This document shows positions 9,895 to 21,019 of a stretch of 64,000 nt of DNA, one piece after another (position 1 is the stretch's first letter; every line of letters starts with the position of its first letter). This stretch comes from Unio delphinus (taxonomy: Eukaryota; Mollusca; Bivalvia; Unionida; Unionidae), in the NCBI GenBank assembly GCA_029339505.1, contig JAQISU010000251.1, positions 2,270,001 through 2,334,000 on the forward strand, given 5' to 3'. Under the pieces are notes generated by a model. That model searched no databases and was not told the origin of the DNA. It saw only the letters and a program-made list of their open reading frames with translations. The translations under genes were made by a program, and so were the position numbers.

Positions 9895-10135
9895 TGTCCC
9901 AATGACTTCCAAAAGTGGAAATCTCAATTTAATTCACAACGTTGTCAACCATGTCAAAGACAATGTATTGGTGTTATTGAACAAAAATGTCTGTTAATTG
10001 AAAAAAATGTTTGCTTATTGAGAAAAATGTTTGTTAGTTGAAAAAATATTTGTTAGTGAAGTAAAAAAATGTTTATTAGTTGAAAAAACTTGTGTTGTTT
10101 TAGTTGTTTGTTATTTGAATAAAAATGTTGCATTT
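9895..10135. repeat. Tail of element B with ~20-bp gttagttgaaaaaatgtt repeats
   Basis: At least five degenerate units built on tgttagttgaaaaaatgttt occupy about 9980-10100. A polyadenylation-like aataaa occurs at about 10,118. No gene is visible. No terminal inverted repeat could be identified, so the right boundary of element B is approximate. Confidence 0.5.
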
Positions 10136-10317
10136 TGAAACCAATACGTCTGTCGTTTGTTTTACATGTTTATTAATATATATGCTCTTTGACTTCTTTC
10201 TCTCCCTGACATCAAACTTTTTGAACGTTTCCAACCCTAAACCGTAGAGGGGTGTTTTCAATCGCGTCCGCGCTTGATCCATATAAAGCAGGGTTAGTCT
10301 CCAGTCTGCCGGCAGTA

Positions 10318-10473
10318 TGGGCAAATATCTCAAGTCCAATCCAGGAAGAATCACAACTTGCCCACACTGGCAAAAATTAGAAGACCTATCACACGTCTTC
10401 AATGTATGCCCAACTTACAGAGTAGCGAGAAATAAACTTGCTAACTCTCTTAGAAAAGTTGGCTCAAACACCT
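10318..10473 (+). pseudogene. LINE ORF2 C-terminal fragment (second LINE family)
   Basis: The frame ITTCPHW...HVFNVCPTYR resembles the C-terminal zinc-binding tail of LINE ORF2 proteins (CPHC...H...C), with Trp in place of the second Cys. It is related to, but clearly different from, the tail at 12.9-13.2 kb. The copy is truncated upstream. Its 3' flank to about 11.1 kb is repeat-rich noncoding sequence. Confidence 0.55.
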
Positions 10474-10626
10474 AATACCCTTTTTTTCTTTATTCTGAAA
10501 ACCCAAACCCAAATTTAACTGCAGATCTAATTCTAAAGTTCCTCCGGGAAATAGATAAGATCAACAGTATATAATATAATAATATAACCTCCACCACCAC
10601 TTCCCCAACCCAAGTCCTTACCCCCT

Positions 10627-10985
10627 GACGTCGATATAAATGGACATGCAGCCTGTACGCTGTCAAGGAAACGCAGGAGGGAGGTATCAATAATTAGTTA
10701 CAACGACTGTATGCAAAGGCAAATTTATACCAACCCACCTACGTAACCCAGTATAGCAATACTGACAGTATTTACCACATATCGCCGTACAAATTAAAAC
10801 CACCCTATATTTACCCTTCACTGCCCCCACCCAAAAAAACCCTTGACCAAATGTCGACAAAATGGGCATATAACCTGTGTGCTGTCAGGGAAACTCAGGA
10901 GGGGGGGGGGGGGTAACAATAATCAGTCACAATGAATGTATGCCAAAGCAAATTTTTTACCAACCTACCCCAGTGACCCAGATAG
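10627..10985. repeat. Diverged tandem duplication, unit about 225 bp
   Basis: Segments starting near 10,627 and 10,852 share tgtcgat/gac, ctgt(g/a)cgctgtcaggg aaactcaggaggg-like sequence, a tatgcaaa... stretch and a cccagtatagc/cccagatagc end. A G12 homopolymer sits in the second copy near 10,903. I see no gene in 10,474-11,450; this is probably LINE 3' UTR or satellite sequence. Confidence 0.5.
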
Positions 10986-11450
10986 CGCCACAGAGATGGC
11001 CATCCGACAAATTGGGCTAATAGGGGTTTAAAATAATTCAATGCAATAGGGACGGTGACCTTAATACCGTATACTAGTTGAAACAACACACACATATACC
11101 ACATTACATTTCACTCCCATTTCTATTATATCTATCAAACTATCTATACCTACTTTTACCCTATACTACAATGGCATAATAAATATTAACTTAGGTGTCA
11201 AAAACTTAAATTAGTACTATAAGATGGCTTTTTTAAGCCATCATGACTATATATTTTTTCTGATAGCGTACGGGCATTATAAGGGGTTTGGCTAGTACTT
11301 CTTTCTGAAAACAGGCTCTAGGAATCATACTAGAATTGCCTGGATTGGCTCCACACGAGCGAACAGCACGATTCGCCTCGATGTGCCCCCCAATCAAAGG
11401 AATTGAAGGGTTATCCTCTAACACCCCCAATATATAGTTAGTTTCATATT

Positions 11451-11722
11451 AAGACCCCAAATAGTTCTATAAGGTGGCTAAAAGCCCAAAGCCATCAGCT
11501 CCCGCTACACAATGTAGCAAACTAAATATATAGCTTATTAACCAACTAAGACCCCAAATAGTTCTATAAGGTGGCTAAAAACCCAAAGCCATCAGGCCCA
11601 GCTACACAATGTAGCAAACTAAATATATAGCTTATTAACCAACTAAGACCCCAAATAGTTCTATAAGGTGGCTAAAAACCCAAAGCCATCAGGCCCAGCT
11701 ACACAATGTAGCAAAATAAATT
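11451..11722. repeat. 97-bp tandem repeat, 2.8 copies
   Basis: Units start at 11,451, 11,548 and 11,645 with aagaccccaaatagttctat. They contain a small inverted motif (ggtggct...agccatc) and end near atatagcttattaacc. Copies differ at only a few sites. A diverged piece of the inverted motif also lies at about 11,213-11,245. Confidence 0.85.
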
Positions 11723-11814
11723 AGAACAAATATGCCATTCTCTTCTCCTACTATATAAACAGCACAATAATGTTTTTCTATTCCAAATTGTTAGTTTTCA
11801 AGACGGCACTATTT

Positions 11815-12838
11815 ATAATAAAAGGGGAAAGGAAGGGAAAGGGGGGATAATATAAACATTGTAATGCGAGGAAAAATAGAAGAAACGGGAGAAAGGGAAG
11901 AAGGAGAAGGGGGAAAAAAAGAGAACATTACACTAAGTAGTGGCACAATGTAGGTACAATAAAACCAGTCAACCGGCAAGTGGCAAGATAAGTGTGATGA
12001 GAACACCGGGATCAAATAGTGATAGCTCAAGGAAACATAACACCAAGAAACCGACAAGAAAAAGTAAAAGGTAAAGGAAAAGAAGGATGGAAGAAGGAAA
12101 AAGAAAGAAAGAGGGAAGAAGGTAGTAGGAAGAAAGTGGGAAAGAGAAAAAGGAAAAGAAGAGAAAAAGAAGGAAGAAATGAAATAACACCAAACTCTTT
12201 TTTTTTTTTAATTTTTAATTATCTTTTTTTTTTTAATTTTTAATTTTTTTTTTTTAATTTATTTTTATATATATATTTTTTAAATATTTTTAGTTTTTAA
12301 TTTGTTTTAATTTTTTTAATTTTATTTTATTTTATTTTATTTTTCTCCCAAGGGTTCTAATTTGGTACGAGAACCCTTTACAAACAATCTCTTTCTCGAA
12401 ATCTAACTTGATCAATTTTGACCATTGCTCAAAATTAACAAGCTAAAATACCTAACAGTGACTACACTTATTTATGTCGCTAAGACATTTTAGCAATTAA
12501 ATTTGTTAAGGACCTACAACATGTACACTATGTACTAGAAATATTTATTGTTAGGAAAGATGAAAAATTCTATGAATATATGGATTTGATATAATTGCAC
12601 AGGTGGCTTACACAATATTGGTATTTGTTCTGCCTTCCTGCTTTGCCGTGACCCGACATTTTACTCTAAGGCGAGACTGCCATTTAACGCGGGTGCCGGG
12701 GAGATTGCGACAACACAGCCTAGTGTAGTCAAAGTTACCTTTGGTCCCGACCAATCAAATAGCCCGACCCTCGGGCATTAACTGGTCGCGAAAGCACATA
12801 GTTGCGCATGCGACCTTAATTCATATTAAAAAAAAAAA
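11815..12838 (+). mobile_element. LINE copy 1, 3' UTR only
   Basis: It starts in the purine-rich part of the LINE 3' UTR (ggaaaggaagggaaagg) and ends with gcatgcgaccttaattcatatt plus an A-run, as in copies 2 and 3. Relative to them it lacks about 350 bp near 12,630 and carries a T-rich expansion at 12,195-12,345. It is a 5'-truncated insertion with no coding sequence. Confidence 0.75.
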
Positions 12839-14805
12839 CTTGAACCACAAAGGGTAGACATCTATACCATCTACAAAAAGAGGTTCCTAGAACCCAACGT
12901 TTACCAAAAAGCCTGGCAACCATTGATATTAAAATCATCAACAGAATCAGAACAGGTAAAACACTACTAAATGGCAGCTTTATGAAACATATAAGTACAG
13001 GACCCACGCCCGATAAATGTCCACACTGTCCAGAAACTGAAACATTGGAACATGTATTCAACATATGTCACAAATACCATCGACAACGTACCATCCTCCA
13101 ACTACAACAAAGAAAACTTGACTCAGTTACATCATTCCCCCAAATTCTAGATAAAAGGTATAACAAAAACGAAAATATTACCTATATAAATATACTTAAT
13201 TACCTAAAATCAATAGACATTAAACACAAAATATAAATATCAAAACCATCAAACAAATAAATAAACATAAACATAGCCATAGAGTTAATATTTATCAATC
13301 AAGGGGCCAGAGCAGATAATAACACCGATAGCTCAAAAGCAGACCCACGTAACAATGCCTAAATTAAATAGACAAAAAATAAATATTATAACTACCAAAT
13401 AAATAAATAATTAACAAGGCCATATCGGTTAAAGGGGCCAGAGCGATAGTAATACTGCTAGCTTAAACAAGCAGAACCACTTAACAAAACCCTAAAAAAA
13501 TATATAAAATAAAAGAGAAAAGAGGAAAGGAAGGGAAAGGGGAATAATATAAACATTGTAATGCGAGGAAAAAAGGAAGAAAGGAAGAAAAGGGAGAAAG
13601 GGAAGAAGGAGAAGGGGGAAAAGAGAACATTACACTAAGTAGTGGCACAATGTAGGTACAGTAAAACCAGTCAACCGACAAGTGGCAAGATAAATACAAG
13701 TGTGATGAGAACACCGGGATCAAATAGTGATAGCTCAAGGAAACATAACACCAACCAATCGAAAAGAAAAAGTAAAAAGAAAGGGAAAAGAAGGAGGGAA
13801 GAAGGAAAAATAAACAAAGAAGGAAGAAGGGAGTAGGAAGAAAGTGGGAAAGAGAAAAGGGAAAAGAAGAGAAAAAAAAGAAGGAAGAAATGAAATAACA
13901 CCAAACACACCCCACTCCAACTCAAAAAAAAAATTTTTTATTGTTTTTTTTTTTTTCTTTTTCACAGGGTTCTCATTTGGTACGAGAACAATTTTCAAAC
14001 AATTTCTTTTTCGAAATCTAACTTTATCAATTTTGACCACCGCTCAAAATTAACAAGCTAAAATACCTAACGGTGACTACACTCATTTATGTCGCTAAGA
14101 CATTTTAGCAATTCAATTTGTTAAGGACCTACAACATGTACACTATGCACTAGAAATATTTATTGATAGGAAACATGAAAAATTCTATGCTATATGGATT
14201 TGATATAATTGCACAGGTGGCTTACACATTATTGGAATTTTTTCTGTCCATAGTCAAACTGGACTAGATTAGCAATAAGGGCGTTTCAAGCGTAAACAAT
14301 GGCAACATCAAGGAGTGTGGAGAAACAGAAATAGGCTAACCTGATTGTCAATGAAAACATGGCTGATCCATTGGACTTTATCTACTTTTACGTAACACGG
14401 GTTCTGATTAGATGTTGGAAATCTTGATTTCAAACTCGGTCTATTCTCACACTGATGTAAAGTACAACTAAACTATTTGGCAATTCACTAATTACACAGA
14501 TACTTAATACTTCATTTTAGAAGTAATAAGATATCAAACCGATTGGATTATGTCTTTAACTAGAGTGAAACAATTTGACAAACTAGCTTTCCTAAACCGG
14601 GTGCCTTCCTGCTTTGCCGTGACCCGACATAATACTCTAAGGAGAGACTGCCATTTAACGCGGGTGCCGGGGAGACTGCGACAACACAGCCTAGTGTAGT
14701 CAAAGTTACCTTTGGTCCCGACCAATCAAATAGCCCGACCCTCGGACATTAACTGTTCGCGAAAGCACAGTGATTCGCATGCATCCTTAATTCATATTTT
14801 TTTAA
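12839..14805 (+). mobile_element. LINE copy 2, 5'-truncated in the ORF2 tail
   Basis: The copy begins directly after the A-run of copy 1 with the last ~130 codons of ORF2 (to 13,236), followed by the most complete 3' UTR of the three copies. The UTR holds two ~135-bp repeats (ggggccagagc motif, 13,300-13,480), two long polypurine blocks (about 13,520-13,640 and 13,755-13,900), and the conserved tail ending at ttaattcatat. It is used here as the reference for copies 1 and 3. Confidence 0.75.
12850..13236 (+). pseudogene. LINE ORF2 C-terminus with CCHC-like tail (copy 2)
   Basis: The frame contains INRIRTGKTLLNG and KCPHCPETETLEHVFNICHKYH, the C-terminal zinc-binding motif typical of LINEs of the I/Jockey group, and stops at 13,236 after SIDIKHKI. 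It gives the natural ORF2 end that copy 3 has lost by deletion. It is 5'-truncated, so not functional. Confidence 0.7.
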
Positions 14806-14814
14806 AAATTAGAA

Positions 14815-17573
14815 CCTAGAAACAGAAGAACAACTAGAACTTTTGAACAACGGAAACCCCACACGTATAGCCCCCAGCCAAGGCAAACTCTCTACCATTG
14901 ACCTCACCATTGCGACGCCTAGCCTGGCTGTAATTACCCAATGGGATGTGATGCAACATTCTACATTAGGCACCGACCACTTCCCCCTATGTACCACCAT
15001 ATACGTCTCGTCCCCAACGGAGCAACAAAAAACACAACAAAGATGGAAACTCAAAAATGCAAACTGGAACAGCTTTAAAGACCAACTTAAATTAGTAAAC
15101 CTTGTGGAAATCCAAGATGAGGATACAAATAAATATTATGAAAATCTCATACAAATTATAAACGAAGCGGCAAATAAGAGTGTACCCAAAACAACAGATT
15201 TCCATTATAAACAGACTGCAATCCCCTGGTGGACAGAAAATTGCAGAATTTCCATTCAGAAAAAACAGCCTTAAATCGCTTTAAACACACAAAAACTGCC
15301 TCCGACTTTCTTATATACAAAAAAATAGAAATCAACACTAGGACGGTAATAAATGAGGCAAAAAAGAACTCATCGATAAGATACTGCACAACGCTCAATC
15401 ATAAAACAAATACTAAAGAAATCTGGAATAAAATAACAACCATGAAAGGCAAAACACCCACAACAGCGCCGAAAATCCAGGGAACAAAAAACAACATGGA
15501 AGTAGCAGAGAAGTTAGCCCAACACTTCGCTAACTCCAGCAGCGATAACAATCATAAACACGAGTTCTTACATCAAAAATCAACATTAGAAAAAGAATTT
15601 CCCCACATTTTCAAAGATCGAGACAACAGAGATTTGCCACTGAATGACCCTTTTAATCTGAAAGAATGGAGACAAGCCCTCAGCAAAAAAAAAGTACATC
15701 ACCAGGAGAGGATAACCTAGGCTATGAAATATACAAACAATTACCACCCAATATGCAGAGCATTACCTTAGACTTGATAAATCTGATATGGAGAACAGGT
15801 CGCATCCCCACACTATGGAAGCGAGCCATAATCATAGCCATCCCAAAACCAGGCAAAGACCCTACTAATGTAACCTCCTACAGACCTATTTCACTAACAA
15901 ATACAATATGTAAGGTAATGGAAACAATGGTCAACAATAGATTAAAACACCACCTAGAACAAAATCAACTACTGGCTGAAACCCAAAGTGGATTTAGAAA
16001 TAAACGATCTACACTTGATCAATTAATCCGTCTGGAAGCCAACATCAAATTAGCATTTAATGCCAAAAGGAAAAGAGATAGACACCTAATAGCAATATTT
16101 CTAGACCTAGAGAAAGCCTTCGACCTAGTCTGGACCAATGGCCTCATCTCTCAACTCAACCAATTTGGCATAACAGGAAGAATGCACCGCTAGATAGCAA
16201 ACTTCCTTACGGGAAGAACCTTTAAAACTAGAGTAAGAGAGGCCTTGTCCCAAACATATACACTGGATAATGGAACCCCCCAAGGAAGTGTGATTAGTCC
16301 AACCCTATTCAATCTAATGGTCAACAATCTAACCAACTATCTCAAAAATTGCCCAGTTGATCTGTCACAATTTGCCGATGACAGTAGTATCTGGAAAGCA
16401 GGAAATCCCAATAGTCAAAAGAACATCACTCAAATTCAGAAAGGACTAGACATCATCGGCACATGGGCCAACAACTAGGGTTTCAAAATATCCCAAACAA
16501 AAACAGTTGCCATGCTCTTCTCCCCAACTAATAAACAACCTAAATACCCTAAACTATATATGCAGAATCAGCCCATCCAATTCCAAAAAGAGACCCGCTT
16601 CCTGGGAATGCTACTAAATGAAACAATCAATTGGAAACCACACATACAACAAACTATTCAAAAATTTCAAAAGATCTAAACATACTTAAAAACATCAAAG
16701 GTACTACATGGGGAGCTGATCAGCAAACTATGCAAATGATCTACAAATCTTTAATTCGAGCTAAGATAGACAATGGCTGCCAGATCTATTCTTCAGCCAA
16801 CAAGGAAACACTTAGACAACTAGATAGCATCCAATATAGAGCACTTAGACTCTGCACCGGTGCATTACCGAACACCTCCCTGGAAGAACTACAAATCCTC
16901 GCATGTGAACCACCATTACAACTGAGAAGAGAAGAACACATACTTAGATACGATAGTAGAATCTCAATACATAAGGAGATCAATCCCACCAGAAACATAC
17001 TAAGTAAATGTCAAACCACCTTTAGCTCAAGACTGGTACCACATCCTCCAGCAGCTAACAGAATACACACACTCTGCAAAGAATTCAATCAAATAGAACT
17101 CCAAGCAGAACAACTACTTATCAAGGACCCCACACATTGGAGAAATAACCAACCTAACATCAACCTAACAGCACTCCAACTGGTACATAAGCGTGACAAC
17201 CCCAACATCACATTAACACAAGTACAAAGCCTCGACAACAACAACTATGATGGATATGTAAAAATCTATACTGACGGCTCAAAACTAAAGAACTACATAG
17301 ATCGGCTGCAGCGGTAGTGATCCCAGAACACCAGATCACATTTACGACAAGACTACCGGATGACTGTTCCATATATACCGCGGAATTCTGGGCCATCATC
17401 CGAGCTCTAAAATGGTCAGTAACACAAAATCAAAAAGTACGTAATCATAACAGACTCACTTAGTGTACTTGAAAGTATTGAGACAGGTAATTAAAAAAGT
17501 AGACAAAACCTGCTAGAGGACACTATGCTGACCATCAGGGAAGCAGATAAATCACATCAAACCATACACTTCT
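14815..17573 (+). pseudogene. LINE ORF2: endonuclease end, RT, start of RNase H
   Basis: The first open part (14,843-15,274) holds the end of an APE-type endonuclease (STIDLTIATP, GTDHFPL). After a frameshift comes a linker and the RT: KPGKDPTNVTSYRPISL, AIFLDLEKAFD (catalytic Asp), a stop at 16,191-16,193, then NGTPQGSVISP and FADD (16,245-16,478). A further stop and frameshift lead to the thumb region and RNase H with YTDGSK near 17,270, TAEFWAI and ITDSLSVLES in other frames. The gene is broken at least five times. P1 insertion separates the last RNase H motif. Confidence 0.8.
17569..17573. repeat. Target site duplication of P1, left (cttct)
   Basis: The five bases cttct precede the left inverted repeat and recur at 32,885-32,889 after the right one. 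Removing P1 plus one copy restores the LINE RNase H reading frame exactly. Polintons usually duplicate 6 bp; extending to six gives a 5/6 match (acttct versus tcttct). Confidence 0.85.
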
Positions 17574-17756
17574 AGCAGCAGAGAGGGTGAACCCTACAAC
17601 CGAACTTAAAGCGTCGAATCGAACAAAAGCGTCGACAACCAACGCACAAAACAACCAAAGAAAAGCGTCGAATCGTAAAAAAGCGTCGACAACCAACGCT
17701 TCCTCGTCTACGCCAGCGTCGTTGTCATCCACCCTCTCTGCTGCTACAGGTTAATA
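17574..17756 (+). repeat. Left terminal inverted repeat of P1
   Basis: It starts AGCAGCAGAGAGGGTG and matches the reverse complement of 32,701-32,884 with two mismatches and one indel. Inside are two 38-bp direct repeats (17,608-17,645 and 17,662-17,699) based on aaagcgtcgaatcg and gcgtcgacaaccaacgc. The inner part at 17,730-17,745 is the inverted complement of the outer 16 bp, so the TIR is itself flanked by inverted repeats. Confidence 0.93.
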
Positions 17757-17940
17757 ATTTTTTTACTTGTTTAATCGAATATTTGATCCAGTTTTTAGGA
17801 CTTCACAAACAGACTAATCGCTAACACCTCTTCTTGTAGATCAATTAGATTATTGGACTGATCTGTGAGTTTGAAATTAATTCTGGTTAATGAATCATTA
17901 TGACACCGCATATAGACTGGATTAACCGGAGACTCGATTA

Positions 17941-19185
17941 TTAAAAATCCTGGAGGAGCTGTTGGTGCAAACGAATAAAGAATATATCCCTGCTGAGCTT
18001 GATTTGATCGTTCGAGATTAATTTGATAGCTTCATTGATAACATCGCATACTAAATTGAGCGCAATCACCGATGAAATATTCACGTTGAACGGAGCGATA
18101 TGTCTGCCGCCACCGTCTGGGTCATTATTATGTTTGAGGATTTTTATTTCCGGTGATGCTGTTTTTTTCCATGCATCATGAATTATTTTAAAACCAACAT
18201 CGATGGCATCACTGAGAAGTTTTTTTAGTTCTGGTACGTTATATCCTGGTAGTTTGAATGTCGGAATATCCTTCACGGGAAAATTATATTGTTTTGCAAA
18301 TTCTATTCTCGATAGGGGATTATCGTCATCTAATATATCCTGAATGATTTTCAGATTAAATGTTTCCATATCGTCGATAATTTTATTGCATGTTTCTACG
18401 ACGCTGATAAATTCATCTCGGGTGAGAGAGCCGGATTTAAGAGATATTAACAACCATGAAAAATCATTATTCATCGCTTTGAAATTTTTAATGATTTCAG
18501 GTTCGTCAACAAAATGATATCCCTCTATTCTCTCCCCTGGCTTCTCGTTTTCAGTTGATCGGTATTCGATACCAAAAAAATTTGTAGTAATTCTGTGATC
18601 TTTATAACTCCTTATTGGATTATCAGGTTTTATCACGTCGGTGAAATAATCGGTTTTTTGTGGTTCTGGTAAATCAACGGTTTTCCCCCCTGGTGGTAAT
18701 TCAGGCCATCCTAGTACGGTTCTAATAGAACTCTGATAGATATCTACGACGTATCCTTCTGTGCTTATTTCAATGGCAGATGATAGCGTTGGCTCATGAA
18801 CCGTTATAACGATTTTCGATTCTGTTCCAGTAATGGATTTTATTCTACGTTGCAATTCATTATTGATTTGTTCGATTTGGTATGACCCTGTTGGTATGGA
18901 AACAACGTTCCAGTCTGGGGTACCGTCGGGTTTATTCTTATACGAGAACACCAGTGAATTATTCGGTTGTTGACCACCAAATGCTACCGATCTGATATTA
19001 GGCCAACTGTGATACACTCGTAGTTTTGCTAGCGCTATCTCCTTCACGGGGACTGGGCTAGGGAAATTCACACTGAATTCAGGATTCGTTGATGTTATTG
19101 ATATCCTGCTTGTTTGTACTGGGTTCGTGTTCTCCACTATTCGTTGAAGTAATTCCATCGGTGTTGTCATTGTTATTATACTCAT
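17941..19185 (-). CDS. Probable minor capsid (penton-like) protein of P1
   Basis: The 414-residue ORF is the last gene of the leftward virion cluster. Residues ~25-165 look beta-rich: STNPEFSVNFPSPVPVKEIALAKL, then NNSLVFSY, IPTGSYQIEQINNELQ and an EPTLSSAIEIS-like strand, a pattern I associate with jelly-roll-like proteins of invertebrate Polintons. The C-terminal half is mainly helical. In Polintons a single jelly-roll protein forms the pentons; that this gene is it is inference from size and position. A paralogue remnant lies at 1-701. The start overlaps a local duplication at 19.15-19.42 kb, and the ATG at 19,185 gives the same N-terminal MELL segment as element A. Confidence 0.5.
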   Translation of the reverse strand: MSIITMTTPMELLQRIVENTNPVQTSRISITSTNPEFSVNFPSPVPVKEIALAKLRVYHSWPNIRSVAFGGQQPNNSLVFSYKNKPDGTPDWNVVSIPTGSYQIEQINNELQRRIKSITGTESKIVITVHEPTLSSAIEISTEGYVVDIYQSSIRTVLGWPELPPGGKTVDLPEPQKTDYFTDVIKPDNPIRSYKDHRITTNFFGIEYRSTENEKPGERIEGYHFVDEPEIIKNFKAMNNDFSWLLISLKSGSLTRDEFISVVETCNKIIDDMETFNLKIIQDILDDDNPLSRIEFAKQYNFPVKDIPTFKLPGYNVPELKKLLSDAIDVGFKIIHDAWKKTASPEIKILKHNNDPDGGGRHIAPFNVNISSVIALNLVCDVINEAIKLISNDQIKLSRDIFFIRLHQQLLQDF

Positions 19186-19420
19186 GATTTATTTCTAATT
19201 TTGATATCGCGGAATCATAAATACTGACCATCACTGAGAACTCACTATCTGATATCGTTGAGGTTATTGAGATCATTCTGGTTTTCGGGTTCGCGTTTTC
19301 TAATTCCATCGGTGTTGTCATTGTTATTATACTGTTGTTGTCGCTCTAATTTTGATATCGCGGAATCATAAATACTGACCATCGCTGAGAACTCACTATC
19401 TGATATAATTGTATTATCGA
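19152..19420. repeat. 151-bp partial tandem duplication
   Basis: The segment starting attccatcggtgttgtcattg at 19,152 recurs at 19,303 and similarity continues through taattttgatatcgcggaatcataaatactgacc. It duplicates the C-terminal codons of the membrane protein gene and the start region of the penton-like gene. Element A has only a single diverged version, so the duplication arose in the P1 line. Confidence 0.75.
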
Positions 19421-19787
19421 GTGACGACGATATCATCGAGGATAATTGCGAGTATGCGGTTGATACAATATGAAATTGAACTAAGTAATCCTGCAGTTTA
19501 CTCTGGCTGCATGATGATATTTTTTTTGTTATCCCGGTTGATATACCCGCGATTGTAGCCGCCGCAGAAATGCAAATTGGAACCACGACCGGGGCAATCA
19601 TTGTAACCGATGCGAGTATTATTCCGGCGCCAGCGAGAACGCTTGACACCGAGTACATAGTAATATCAATTGCGGTGATTATTCGTCGGTATTTTTTTAT
19701 TTTTATTTGATACTCCTCGGCGAGGGTTTTGAGTCTAGTCTGAAATTCTCTAACCTGATAATAGCGACACTGCGTTGATGAAATCAT
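19245..19787 (-). CDS. Two-helix membrane protein of P1
   Basis: The 180-residue ORF has a basic helical N-terminus (residues 1-36) and a long hydrophobic region from ~40 to ~87 that can hold two membrane helices separated by a short turn with APVVVP. A polar Ser/Asn-rich tail follows. It lies between the fibre gene and the penton-like gene on the same strand, and element A keeps a clear homologue. Membrane location is predicted from composition; I do not recognise a named family. The C-terminal part overlaps the local duplication. Confidence 0.6.
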   Translation of the reverse strand: MISSTQCRYYQVREFQTRLKTLAEEYQIKIKKYRRIITAIDITMYSVSSVLAGAGIILASVTMIAPVVVPICISAAATIAGISTGITKKISSCSQSKLQDYLVQFHIVSTAYSQLSSMISSSLDNTIISDSEFSAMVSIYDSAISKLERQQQYNNNDNTDGIRKREPENQNDLNNLNDIR

Positions 19788-19850
19788 TTTTATTCTAAAA
19801 ACAGTAGTGTTTTCAATTATTTGCCATCGTTTGCGGGAATTGCTAGTACT

Positions 19851-20995
19851 TTAGCCGGAAAAATCATTGACGACTTCTATACACCAGGCTATTTTTGATC
19901 TAATGGTGGAGCTATCAACCGCGACGAAGTGAAAGGTTGGTGTTTTGCCAGTCTTGATAATGAACGTCGCGACGCCACCAGAGTAGGTTTTACCGTCCGC
20001 AATCATATTAAATTGATCGATAGAGGTCCACGTTAACCTATAGATACCTTCGCTTCCTTACTCCACTCGAGAAGAATAGTAGTACTTGAAATATCTTCGT
20101 CTCGTATCCAATCCACGATTCCATGTTTGATCGTATACACGATATTTTTAAAGTCTTTGTGCGGAAACCTTACCTTTTCAAGATCTTCTATTCGTTAAAA
20201 AATATCGAGACAAGTTCCCGTGAAGTCACTTTCACTCATCACCCTCTTCGTCTTATTGTTAAAAAAGAATAGCCATAAAATGGTTCTAATTTCACCGAGA
20301 TTTATGCCTGACGCAAGTCGGTTTCCAAAGAAACTGGTAACGACATCGTTGATGGATTTTTGTTCGTCAAGCGCGCTTTTAATTTCAGCGAGAGTCATGC
20401 CAACCACAAGCGGGGTTCCAAAGAATTTATGTACGACATTTTTGCGAAAACTATTATAACCTCGTATATGATCATCCAGCTCACGGCCGTGGGCGGCAAT
20501 CTCGTTGCCGTGGGTAGCAATCGCGTCGGTGATCGTAGACACAAGTGCGCCTGGTTTAAGTTGTCCACCGTTGGAATACAGCGCAATAGAGTTTTCAGTG
20601 GCATCGCGCTGCCGTATCAAAATGTCATCCAATGACACATCACTGGTTTTCGATTTACCCTGATCGGAAAATAGCACAACGGTATCCTCGATTGCGTTTC
20701 GTTGTTTAACCAATATATCATCCAACGACACATCACTGGTTTTCAATTTACCCTGATCGGAAAATAGCACAACGGTATCCTCGATTGCGTTTCGTTGTTT
20801 AACCAATATATCATCCAACGACACATCACTGCTTTTCAATTTACCCTGTTTGTCTTGAAATACAACTATTTCCCCGGGGTCAACACTTGTTAAGTTTAAC
20901 GTCTCAGCGATTTCATCTTTAATTTTTTTTTTTATATCACCCGTCGCAGTGTCATCGGGTTTGGGTTTCAGAGGTCTTCCCCAAATATCAATCAT
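19851..20995 (-). pseudogene. Fibre-like protein of P1 with 31-residue repeats, frameshifted
   Basis: The open part (20,195-20,995, 266 aa) starts MIDIWGRPLKPKPD. It has three to four repeats of ~31 residues (KTSDVSLDDILVKQRNA core), a heptad-like helix with AAHGRELDDHI, and FFG-containing segments. The frame closes at 20,195, but two other frames continue with HGIVDWIRDED and then a beta-rich end containing GGVATFIIKTG, stopping at 19,851-19,853. I read this as one gene with frameshifts near 20,190 and 20,045. A repeat shaft plus globular tail suggests a receptor-binding fibre, which is inference. Position next to protease and penton genes supports a virion role. Confidence 0.65.
20623..20845. 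repeat. 93-bp repeats in the fibre gene
   Basis: Two copies of a 93-bp unit containing atcatccaacgacacatcac are nearly identical over their whole length, with a third partial copy at the right. They encode the 31-residue fibre repeats. High identity at DNA level points to recent unit duplication or gene conversion. Confidence 0.85.
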
Positions 20996-21019
20996 GTTAT
21001 TGTAAAACTCTTTCTCCCT

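Larger units (their letters stand above)
2543..10135 (+). mobile_element. Element B: decayed conventional Polinton, split by a Gypsy element
   Basis: Plus-strand remnants include a Polinton family-B DNA polymerase (2543-3900 and 8130-8522), a BIR-domain gene, an amphipathic small capsid-like protein and a basic protein. The polymerase is of a different type from the P1 replicase, so this is a separate lineage. The left end is truncated at the junction with element A. No terminal inverted repeat or target duplication could be recognised at either end. A Gypsy element occupies 3962-8070, and polymerase sequence around that site is missing. Confidence 0.75.

Noticed and set aside
1..10135. Elements A and B as one Polinton
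   Set aside because: Both are truncated at the joint, run in opposite orientation, and B has its own small virion genes and a different polymerase type from P1, the close relative of A.
11451..11722. CRISPR-like array from regular repeats
   Set aside because: The 97-bp units are contiguous with no unique spacers and lie in eukaryotic LINE debris.
12624..12830. Possible structured RNA or SINE in the tail ending gcatgcgaccttaattcat
   Set aside because: It occurs only as the 3' end of the LINE copies and lacks A and B boxes, so it is LINE 3' UTR.
13481..13925. Minus-strand ORFs made of Phe, Leu, Ser and Pro
   Set aside because: They are translations of the polypurine tract in the LINE 3' UTR; the same occurs at 11.8-12.2 kb and 33.2-33.45 kb.
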